Assembly: GCA_964059195.1 (NCBI GenBank)
Contig: CAXKWD010000013.1
Location: 25,396,611 to 25,460,610, forward strand
Origin: Ectobius pallidus
Taxonomy: Eukaryota > Arthropoda > Insecta > Blattodea > Ectobiidae
Length of the DNA stretch: 64,000 nt
Direction: 5' to 3'
Shown here in pieces: positions 56,170 through 64,000 of this stretch. How positions within the stretch are numbered: the stretch's first letter is position 1; every line of letters starts with the position of its first letter. The notes beneath the pieces were generated by a model that was not told the DNA's origin, ran no database searches, and saw nothing but the letters and a program-made list of their open reading frames with translations. The position numbers and the translations under genes are program-made.

Positions 56170-56820
56170 TTAGTTGTATTCCGTTTAGGTCGTACCGGCG
56201 ACAAAAGCGTTAGGAACGGGATTGTGTGATAGCCGGTGTAAATGGAAGAATTCGAGACTCGGACCTCCATTCACGTTGTGATTATGGAGTGTGAGTTTAT
56301 CGCGATATCGTCTGCACAACAAGATCTGTTCTCACATAATATAACACCATGCCACGCCTCCATACGCAGGGCTATCCAAATTGGCTTCTATCGCGTCGGT
56401 AATAAATTTGTCTACCCAGAATCTTTCACTCTATCAAATCATGTATTGACCCTTTTAGAGCCATGCAGCCATCCTAATGGCTTCCACCACTGCCTTCTAG
56501 ACTGTATTACTCGTGTATACACTGCCTGTCCTATACGGCTAATTTTGCGTACGCGGCGACATTACAGATGGCAGCACCTACCACACCCACCTGCAATACC
56601 CTTTACATTACCGTATGCTCTGTGTTGCCCTCGGAAGTATAAACTCGGAAACTGAAATATGCTGGAATTTCATGCTATCTGGGTGTGAACTGTGTCGCCT
56701 CTACTGGAAAAATGAGGCAATTTAACAATACTCTGAACTCCATGTTAAAATAAAGCAAAGGACAGGCAGTGTAATTCTCGAGACGGCGGTGGCTTCCACT
56801 GGTCTTTCGAAAAATATCAC
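56170..56820 (+). other. GC-balanced segment with a 137-codon open frame
   Basis: The base composition is clearly less AT-rich than the flanks. A plus-strand frame runs from MEEFETRTSIHVVIMECEF at 56242 to a TGA after KYKLGN at 56655. It is Cys/His-rich but shows no domain that I recognise. ACACTGCCTGTCC at 56519 has an inverted partner GGACAGGCAGTGT at 56761, and GGCTTCCAC occurs twice, so this may be repetitive or mobile DNA instead of a gene. Confidence 0.3.
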
Positions 56821-56824
56821 TTAT

Positions 56825-57870
56825 AATTTTAGTGGCCTCACAGTTTAGAGTCCAATATCTTGCGTTTCCAAAGTATGAATAAATTTAAAAAAACAGTAAA
56901 ACATTACATTTCTTCTTTTTGCACCTAGCAAATTTATTTGTGATTAATAATTTTGATTATGTGGATTTTTATTTCAAATTGTAATTCAGAAATTCAATTT
57001 GCATAGTGCAATAAAGAAAAACACCTATGATAATCATAATAACTTATTCAACCCACTTATTTGCATACAAACTCTCTGCTTGACGAAAAAATTAATTATG
57101 AAAAACTGGTTCAAAAATATTACACAGTTCATAACTCTGTCAATTTATCTAAGATAGTCTAACAAATATATTTCAATTCTGATTGCATTTGTCTATAGGC
57201 CTATGTGTGATTTTAAAGATAATTTTCTCCTTAAAATATGAGTGCTAGATTTTTCCTTTAGGATGCAATTTCAACGAAGTTAGCTTGGTATTTTTCATTT
57301 AACTTTCCCTCAAACCTTGAAGCTCTAGAAGTTAAATAGTTACTTCTTCAGCAAGAAATTATGTAAGTCAAATACTGCCTCAAGAAGTAACACCTAAATC
57401 TGAGCCAAACATCATAAAAAAATATATGGCAAAATATTATTGTATTAAATGTGTACAACACTTACAAAAAAGTAACTAACACTCTAGTGATTACCCTAAA
57501 ATTATTTTTAAACAATTTAAGCAATGATTACGTCAGTAATTATGTAACACATAAGCGGTAGGTGTAAAACGAATAGCAAATTATTTTCAGTCTATAAAAC
57601 TTGCCTATTTGAAAACCAAACAATGTGTTATTTTTATGAGTGTTATACAGTTTAGTTTTTCGTTCACAAAGAAACATTTAATTTAAAGTAGGTACCATTT
57701 TCAAATAATTTATATATATATATATATTATGAAAATATCTCAGATACTCTTCATGCTATGGCCAAGTTATTCTCATAAACAATTAGTTTTTTTTAAATTT
57801 AAATGAGACTCTCAAACACCCAGTCTTTCAACTATCATACTTTGCGCCTTTAGATCCCTCCTCTATCAGC
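56825..57870. other. AT-rich gap
   Basis: No recognisable gene. A (TA)n run lies at 57712-57727. Confidence 0.45.
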
Positions 57871-57882
57871 TTTGATACAAAT

Positions 57883-59277
57883 TATACACAAGCAAAACAA
57901 AGGACACAGGCTAAATACTCTAGTACAACACGAAATATATAAACGCAAAGATATAATACTAAACAAAGACCAAATCGATTACAATCCACTGTTCCCCATC
58001 ATTTATGAACGCACTCACCTTCCACAAATACCCGCACCTTGCACCACAAACAGTTACTTCATACTCATTCGCTCCAGTTCCGGCTCTTCAAAACAGGGTT
58101 AATAATAGTCCACACACAATTTGAAAAACACATATAAAGACTAGTTTACCTCTTACGTTAGCATTTACTTTAATTTTCAACAGGAACTGAGATAATAATA
58201 TCAACTAGAAGCAATAGTACAGATGGATGGATCTTCCAAATTTGAAATAGAAAAAAGGATATGCCAAGGCAGGAAAACAATAGGAATGCTAAATTCGGTG
58301 TTATAGAGCAGCAATATTATGGCAAAAACAAAAGTAAATATCTATAAATCAATAGTAGAAAGTATTTTGCTATATGGAGCGGAAACTTGGTCATTAAATA
58401 ATAAACAAAGAGCAAAATTGCATACTACAGAAATGGATTATTGGAGAAGGTCAGCAAGGAAATCGCGGAGAGATAGAATCAGGAATAGCACAATAAGAGA
58501 AATAATGAAAGTAGAGAAAGGTGTGATAGAGATAGTTGAAAGTAAAACATTACGTTGGTATGGACACATAAAGAAAATGAACGAAGGAAGATTGCCAAGA
58601 GTGATAATGAATTGGGAGCCTGATGGAAGAAGGAGGAAAGGAAGACCAACTGAAACCTGGATGAATGGAGTAAAAGAAAGTATGGCCAAGAGAGGACTAC
58701 AAGCTGAAGACACATTAGACAGACAGTTGTGGAGAAATAAAATAAATTAAGTGTGACTTCGATAGAAACATTGTGTTTATTTATGTTATCATTGCCGAGT
58801 GTTTACTTATTGTCATTGTCATTGTTTGGTTGAGGGAAACCACGGCCTTGTGGAAACCCCTATATATATATATATAAACTAGTGAATCCTGCAAGAACTT
58901 CGTATAACATTCAAGAGAGGAACACTTTACGCCTATGAAGATTTGGACACTATCATCATATGAATAGTGTAAAGATTCCCAATAATAGGGAAATTAATTT
59001 CACATATACATTTTAGTGTTTTACAGCATAGACCTGTGTGTAATTTGTGATAAATTTAATTTTAATCTGTACATATATTTTTAATGGTCTTTTAATGCTT
59101 AACACACAAATCTTAGATTTTATAAGACACTCCAAATATATAAAAAAAAATATATAAATATAATTTTAATATCAGTGTCACAGTGTGTTGTGTGTTTATT
59201 TTTATTATTAGAGTGTATAAGGAGACAAATACTGTCTAAAATAATCCTCCCTCTGCGGCAAACATGAAATTTATCAA
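57883..59277 (+). mobile_element. 5'-truncated Penelope-like element carrying a LINE
   Basis: The first 100-120 bases encode HKQNKGHRLNTLVQHEIYKR and DYNPLFPI. This parallels LNTLENLEIYRNKNN and DHNELFEMY, the end of the GIY-YIG protein at 52440. A 3' UTR follows. The right end carries CGGCAAACATGAAATTTATC, the extension word of the other PLE loci. A 12-bp duplication, TTTGATACAAAT, at 57871-57882 and 59278-59289 flanks the whole. Near 58938-58975 GAAGATTTGGACACTATCAT with its ATAGTGTAAA complement forms a hairpin at the place expected for a hammerhead, but the core is not intact. A LINE (58207-58878) is inserted in the UTR. Confidence 0.8.
58207..58878 (+). pseudogene. 5'-truncated endonuclease/RT-type LINE
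   Basis: Encodes the C-terminal part of a non-LTR reverse transcriptase. It reads AIVQMDGSSKFEIEKRICQ, a TAG in frame (58303-58305), then YKSIVESILLYGAETWSLNN, RRSARKSRRDRIRN, LRWYGHIKKM and GRPTETWMNGVKES, ending DRQLWRNKIN at 58750. This is the widely annotated arthropod endonuclease-reverse transcriptase type. The 3' UTR ends CCTTGTGGAAACCCC followed by a (TA)n tail at 58861-58875. AACTAG on both sides (58201-58206, 58877-58882) is the likely target duplication. Dead through truncation and the stop. Confidence 0.85.
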
Positions 59278-59289
59278 TTTGATACAAAT

Positions 59290-60395
59290 CCTCTAACTTT
59301 TAAAAAATATAGGATGCTGTTCCAGCGAACTTATCGAAACACTCAATTCTGATGAATCCACTTATCCCCTATGGAAGCAGGGCAAATGACTGAAAAATCT
59401 CACAAGGCGGCAGAAATAGTTTACTGAAATGGTGGAATTTTCAGAAATATTTTGTCTGCTAATTATATATGAAGAAGTATAAGATGAGTATAAGTGCGAC
59501 TGTACTTCCGATAGGTTTTCATAGTCCGGTTGCAACCGGAAGGAGATGAGTCTCAGAAGTGAAGTCAGAAGTCTGTCAGACAGTCCGATTCTGATACACC
59601 TTTTCGAAGTTTCAAATAAGAAAACACTTGCTCGCGCACATATGAAGATGCAAACTTGGTAACATTCTGGGTCTGAGGAATCTAAATTTGGAAACTTGCT
59701 TTTGGTAAGGACTTGTAGAGTTCAATTTTTGAGACTTAAGATATAATAACTGTTACTTTGCAACTCAACTAATTTTTTTGCTGAAGTTTGCCAAGTTTTA
59801 CTGTTTACAGTCCACCAGTAAATGGAATAATGAAAATATCCAAGGCTTGTTCCATGCTAAAAGTCTTGAAGTTCTGTTAAAGTTAACCATGGAATCATGC
59901 AAGAAGGAAAAGAAATTTAGTAAGAAATATATTCTTCTCCTCCTGTCCTGTCTGAGGGCTGCATCTGGCCCGCGGACCGTGTTTTGCCCATCACTGCACT
60001 AAACGTTCTGAATGTTTAAATGCTCGACGAACAATAACCATTTTTCTTCCAGGATCATCGCTCATGTTGGTTTCTTAGTGGCATCAAGTGGTACAAAATA
60101 CGAGATTCTACAAGTTAGTTAAAATAATTCTGAACTCGATCCACAGCGGCCCTAGCCCACTTTATATAAACTTAGTTTGATATTTTACTAACCAAACTTC
60201 CTCTTCTTAAATCTTGGTACTTTCACATCAGCACTGTCCAGATAGATATATATATATATTTGTATAATTGAATTGTTCATTTCAAAGAGGGCACATGGGA
60301 AATTTTTAGGAAAAAGGGATTGGTTTGGTTTCATGATCCACATAGGTAATCTATCAATCAATACAGAAAATATGATCAGACTGAAGACTGATATC
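59290..60395. other. Intergenic gap
   Basis: Contains a CCGGTTGCAACCGG palindrome at 59527, a short TA run at 60245-60258 and one orphan hAT end (listed separately). No gene seen. Confidence 0.45.
59945..59999 (-). mobile_element. Orphan hAT-type end
   Basis: From the right it reads CAGTGATGGGCAAAACACGG, then TCCGCGGGCCAGATGCAGCC, closely like the ends of many animal hAT elements (CAG..GGGCAAA..GGTCCGCGGGCC). The partner end was not found to the left. Confidence 0.55.
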
Positions 60396-60397
60396 TT

Positions 60398-62862
60398 TAT
60401 TGGGTAGCTATAATCTAGATTTCATAGTAAACTTTCCAACGAGAATTCAGAACGACTCCCAAACAACAATAGATAATATATTCATAGATATAGAAAAACA
60501 TTTTAATTTTAAAGTACTTCCAATATTAAATGGATTATCAGATCATGATGCACAAATGTTAGTGCTGAACAATATTAAAGTAAATTCGAACAGTAAACAT
60601 GCTCATAGTAATATGACTAGAGTAATGAATGACGATTCAATTTTAAATTTCAAACAAGATCTTGCGAATGAAAACTGGGAATCTATGTTATCCTATGACA
60701 AAGTAGATAGTAAATTAAGTGAATTCCTAAACATAGTGTCACGACATTTTGAGGCAAATTTTCCAAAAAAGAAAACTGCAAATTTACCTAATTCAAGGAA
60801 TAACACATGGTTAACTGCTGGTATTAAAATATCATGTGCAAACAAAAGAGAGCTCTACCTAAAATATAGAACCAGTAACAACCAAACTCAAAAGGAATCC
60901 TATAAAAAGTATTGCAACATACTGAAGAAAGTAATCAAAGAAGCAAAAAGTAGGCATTTTTGACAAGTAATTAATAAATCAAATAATAAAGTTAAGACTG
61001 TATGGAATATAATAAAAAACGAAACTGGGAGAACAAAGGGAAACAATGATTGTACATCATTAATATACCAAGACATAAAACTAGATAATTTATCAGGCAT
61101 TACAAATGCTTTTAATAGTCACTTTATAGTAGACCTACTAACAAAATCTACAGTTTGGAAACATAGATTTCAATTGAACCTGACTTCCCACATAGAAATT
61201 GAAAATATTATCAAGTCTCTCAAAAGTAAAAGCTCGTCTGGATGGGATGAGATAAGATAAGTAATAAGTTATTAAAAAGTTGCTCATCGGAACTCAGTAA
61301 ACCTCTTAGTCACATATGCAATTGTCCATTAGAAAATGGAATATTTCCAGAAAGACTGAAGCATGCTATTGTTAAGCCCCTCTTTAAAAAAGGTGACAAA
61401 AATCTACCATCAAATTACAGACCTATATCGCTCTTAACCTCATTTTCAAAAGTTTTTGAAAAAGTCATGTACAACCGCATAATACACTATCTTAATTTGA
61501 ATGACATTCTTACTTCATCTCAGTTTGGATTTAGAAGTGGCATTGAGAATGCTACATTTCAACTTACTACAGAAATACTGGAAGCGTTAGATAAAAAGAA
61601 ATATGCTCTGGGAATTTTCTGCGACTTAGCTAAAGCGTTTGACTGTATAAATCATGAAATAATACTTCAAAAATTGGATCATTATGGGTTCGATAATTTA
61701 ACACTTAAGTGGTTCAAATCATATCTTTCTGATAGAACTCAAAAGGTAATAATAAATGGAAATGAATCTAACTTAGGGGTTGTTAAGAATGGGGTACCTC
61801 AGGGATCAATACTAGGACCTTTTCTCTTTTTAATTTTCATTAATGACTTGCCCTATAACTTAAGTGACGAATCAAAGGAATTGCTCTTTGCAGATGATAC
61901 TATACTGTACTTGTAACAGGAACGTCACAAGAACATTTATCAAGAATAGCTACAAAGGCTTTTCACGAGTTAAACACATGGTTTCTAGCTAATAAAATGA
62001 CACTTAATATTGATAAGACCCATTTTATACAATTTAGGACAAAAAACAGATGTATCTCAAATCTTGAAATTAATTATGAAACACAAATCATACAGAAATT
62101 AGCAATGTCAAATTTTTAGGACTGCAAATTGACCAAAATCTTGACTGGAAGACACACATAGAAATGATAAGTCCAAAACTGAGTTCAGCGTGCTTTGCTT
62201 TAAGAATTTTGAATAATATATTAAAACAGGATGCATTACTTATGGTATATTTTGCATATTTTCACTCGGTAATGAGGTACGGGATCATATTCTGGGGCAA
62301 CTCTTCCCATAGGGAGAAAATATTTAGATTACAAAAGCGGGCAATAAGAATAATATGTGGAAAGAAAAAAAGGGAATCTTGTAAACCGCTATTTGAAAAA
62401 TTAAAAGTCCTCTTACAGGGGAGTATATATACTCTGTTATGTGTTATGTGGTGAATAATATTGATGAATTTCAAACTAATTTTAGTGTACATGGACGTAC
62501 TACCAGAAACATGAATGATCTACACAGACCAAATAACTCGTTAAAACTCTTTCAGAAGGGTGCTTATTATTCTGCAGTACAGATATATAACAAGCTTCCA
62601 AACAACATTAAATTATTATGTATTCAAAGAAAGAGCAAACCTTTCAAAACAGCTGTCAAGGAATTTTTAATAACTCACACCTTCTACAATTTGGAGGAAT
62701 ATATCCAGCTTGGATAAATTTGGCAGCTTGCAGCTTCTGTAGGCCTATATTATTGTTATAACATGCATGTATTTTTTTGATCTGACGTGTTCTATATCCT
62801 TGAGCCCCGCTCAACACAGGATCTACAGGACGAGAAATCTACATCTACATCTACATCTACAT
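60398..62862 (+). pseudogene. Jockey-like LINE ORF2, decayed, with ATCTAC tail
   Basis: The order is complete from the end of the endonuclease (FPTRIQND, TTIDNIFID, GLSDHDAQM at 60400-60550) through the linker. Next comes the RT: SKSSSGWDEI, NYRPISLLTSFSKVFEK (in another frame), QFGFRSG, FCDLAKAFDCINHE (motif A), GVPQGSILGPFLFLIF (motif B), LFADDTILYL (motif C) and LANKMTLNIDKT. The C-terminal part reads YGIIFWGNSSH, LQKRAIRIICGKKKRESCK, YNKLPNNIK and FYNLEEYIQLG, stopping at 62717. At least four lesions: TGA after KSRHF (60961), a frame change near 61245, TAA after TILYL (61915) and shifts near 62110 and 62415. The 3' UTR ends in tandem ATCTAC at 62836-62862. The 5' edge is a truncation; no target duplication found. 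Confidence 0.88.
62836..62862. repeat. (ATCTAC)n LINE tail
   Basis: Four hexamer units directly after the LINE 3' UTR. It serves as the tail in place of poly(A). Confidence 0.9.
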
Positions 62863-63616
62863 GTGTCGCCTTTCCTTGACTGTAATCTATAGATTCATAA
62901 GAATGGTTATTTGTAAAAGGGACACGTGTAACTTGTTACCCTTCTCTGCACGGAATTTGTGTTGCACAAAAACGTAGTAAATGTCTGACTAAGATATCTG
63001 CTTTACTGGTATTTCTACACTAACAAGTGGGGGTCGATTTATAGTTAAAGTTGAAGTCAAGGGACGGAATCTTAATAGTTACTTATGAAACAAGTGGTAA
63101 AAATTATATCTTATTTTGCAGAAAGGTATGTCTACAAAACAAGCCCGTAAGGGCTAGTGTAGCAATCCGAGTAAAATAAATTCATGTGCCATGTTTATCA
63201 TACACTATGTTTTAGACAGCTGTTAATATTTTTTTAAATAATACATTTATGTAGTTTGGGATCTTCTAGTTGTCCTGGCATCTAGTATGCAAGTGCGCAG
63301 ACAGATATTGTTGATTTTCTGGTACATGGCTGCCAACATAAGCGATGGAGTAGACATTGCTTTTTAGCCACGAAATACGACTATTTCTTCAAACACCGTG
63401 TGAAATTTAATATTTAAAAAGGCGTAATGAATCTAAAAATTTTCAACTTTAATCAAACTGAATATATTTAATAAACTCTTAATTTCTCTGATGACCTGAT
63501 ACCAACCATGCATGAACGTCAATTATGAATTTTTTGTACAAATGTAATTAATTAATTCATTCATTCATTAAGTATACAATGGGAAACGTTAGCCATTAAA
63601 ACAATTTTGTTTTCAG
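62863..63616. other. Gap before the exon
   Basis: Holds the repeat at 63130-63230. The last part before 63617 is probably intron, ending in a pyrimidine-rich TTTTGTTTTCAG acceptor. Confidence 0.5.
63130..63230 (+). repeat. Second copy of the hairpin repeat end seen at 20762-20860
   Basis: AAGCCCGTAAGGGCTAGTGT plus AGCAATC, then after an AT stretch TAGACAGCTGTTAATATTT. Both blocks occur in the same order and spacing at 20770-20840. The stem AGCCC/GGGCT is kept while the loop and flanks vary. Confidence 0.65.
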
Positions 63617-64000
63617 CATATCTGCCTGGAGTACTAAATGATGACCCACTAAACTCACCCGGCTCAAAACAGAAGACCATTTCTATCACAGAGGTACCTC
63701 CGACAATCACAGACTACACCAATGAGTATTCGGGATATTCATCGAGTAAAGAAGATTATGATTATGAATCCACTACAGAAGCAATTACCATTATACCGCC
63801 TTTCACTGGAGACAAAAGAGGCCAGATACCAAAACACACAAACGAGGGAAAAAATTACCAAACGAAAAGAAACTACTTTTTCTTTGAAACTGTTAGAAAT
63901 CCCATTCATGGAAATGAAACCATGAATTCAGATGAAGATTTAACCTTTCAAACTGATTCTCCAGTTCCGTTGAGAACATTTCCAACGGACACTAAAGAAA
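63617..64000 (+). CDS. Coding exon of a host gene, continuing beyond the window
   Basis: A splice acceptor, TTTTGTTTTCAG, ends at 63616. The exon then stays open for 127 codons to the window edge, in the frame where its first two bases complete a split codon and TAT (63619) is the first whole codon. It reads YLPGVLNDDPLNSPGSKQKT, continues through TDYTNEYSGYSSSKEDYDYE and IIPPFTGDKRG, and reaches NSDEDLTFQTDSPVP. The protein segment is acidic, rich in Ser, Thr and Tyr, without hydrophobic segments, and has an N-E-T glycosylation sequon. It therefore looks like a disordered, possibly extracellular linker. Codon use is balanced, unlike the AT-rich flanks. There is no ATG in this frame near the start, so it is an internal exon. 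I cannot name the gene. Confidence 0.75.

Noticed and set aside
63722..63925. 67-codon frame beginning with an ATG in the terminal exon
   Set aside because: It is in a different frame from the 127-codon exon frame that follows the splice acceptor, and is a shadow.
1..64000. CRISPR arrays, rRNA or bacterial operons
   Set aside because: No regularly spaced repeats with unique spacers, no rRNA-like blocks and no operon-like gene packing; the tandem repeats seen are microsatellites and VNTRs.

Overview
The window looks like non-genic, repeat-packed chromosome from an arthropod, most likely an insect with a large genome. It is AT-rich (roughly one third GC by eye), has no bacterial-style gene packing, and most long reading frames belong to retroelements. 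Several tRNA-derived SINE families, jockey-type LINEs with simple-sequence tails, Penelope-like elements (PLEs), hAT-, piggyBac- and Tc1/mariner-type elements, long AAT microsatellites and a well-known multi-copy arthropod protein pseudogene all point that way. The palindrome TAGGCCTA is strikingly frequent (15 exact copies by hand count). A cockroach or termite source is only an impression.

Layout. 0-6.5 kb: a mariner transposase remnant, two copies of a TTAG-tailed SINE, a small hAT-like element. 6.5-6.7 kb: a CpG-rich minus-strand block ending in a strong splice donor, possibly a host first exon. 7-13 kb: several tRNA-derived SINE pieces, a 0.9-kb hAT element, an RNase-H-type LINE tail, a MITE. 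13.5-14.8 kb: two LINE remnants. 16-21 kb: a second SINE family, a TTAA-type element with a hAT element nested in it, a Helentron-like repeat. 22.5-30.35 kb: a TIR element followed by a nested complex. TTAA-flanked inverted ends at 23.5 and 30.35 kb enclose a 2.1-kb LINE, microsatellites, a hAT element, a PLE-related foldback and a broken host-type or transposon-borne gene. 30.4-31.7 kb: PLE inverted repeats split by a LINE inside a hammerhead-like motif. 33-45.8 kb: many non-autonomous DNA elements and SINEs. 47.7-48.5 kb: a SINE split by a younger retroposon. 50.5-50.8 kb: a possible small gene with a TATCGATA-like promoter. 51.6-55.5 kb: a recent PLE with an open reverse transcriptase/GIY-YIG frame between 1.3-kb inverted arms. 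57.9-59.3 kb: a truncated PLE carrying another LINE. 60.4-62.9 kb: a decayed LINE with an ATCTAC-repeat tail. 63.6-64 kb: a genuine-looking coding exon that runs off the right edge.

The only confident host coding sequence is that last exon. The rest may be its upstream intron or intergenic DNA. The most interesting material is the set of PLE loci. They share a short terminal extension, form long inverted repeats and carry hammerhead-like cores. The second theme is a group of hAT elements with different bodies but matching ends and repeated ATGACC/GGTCAT words.
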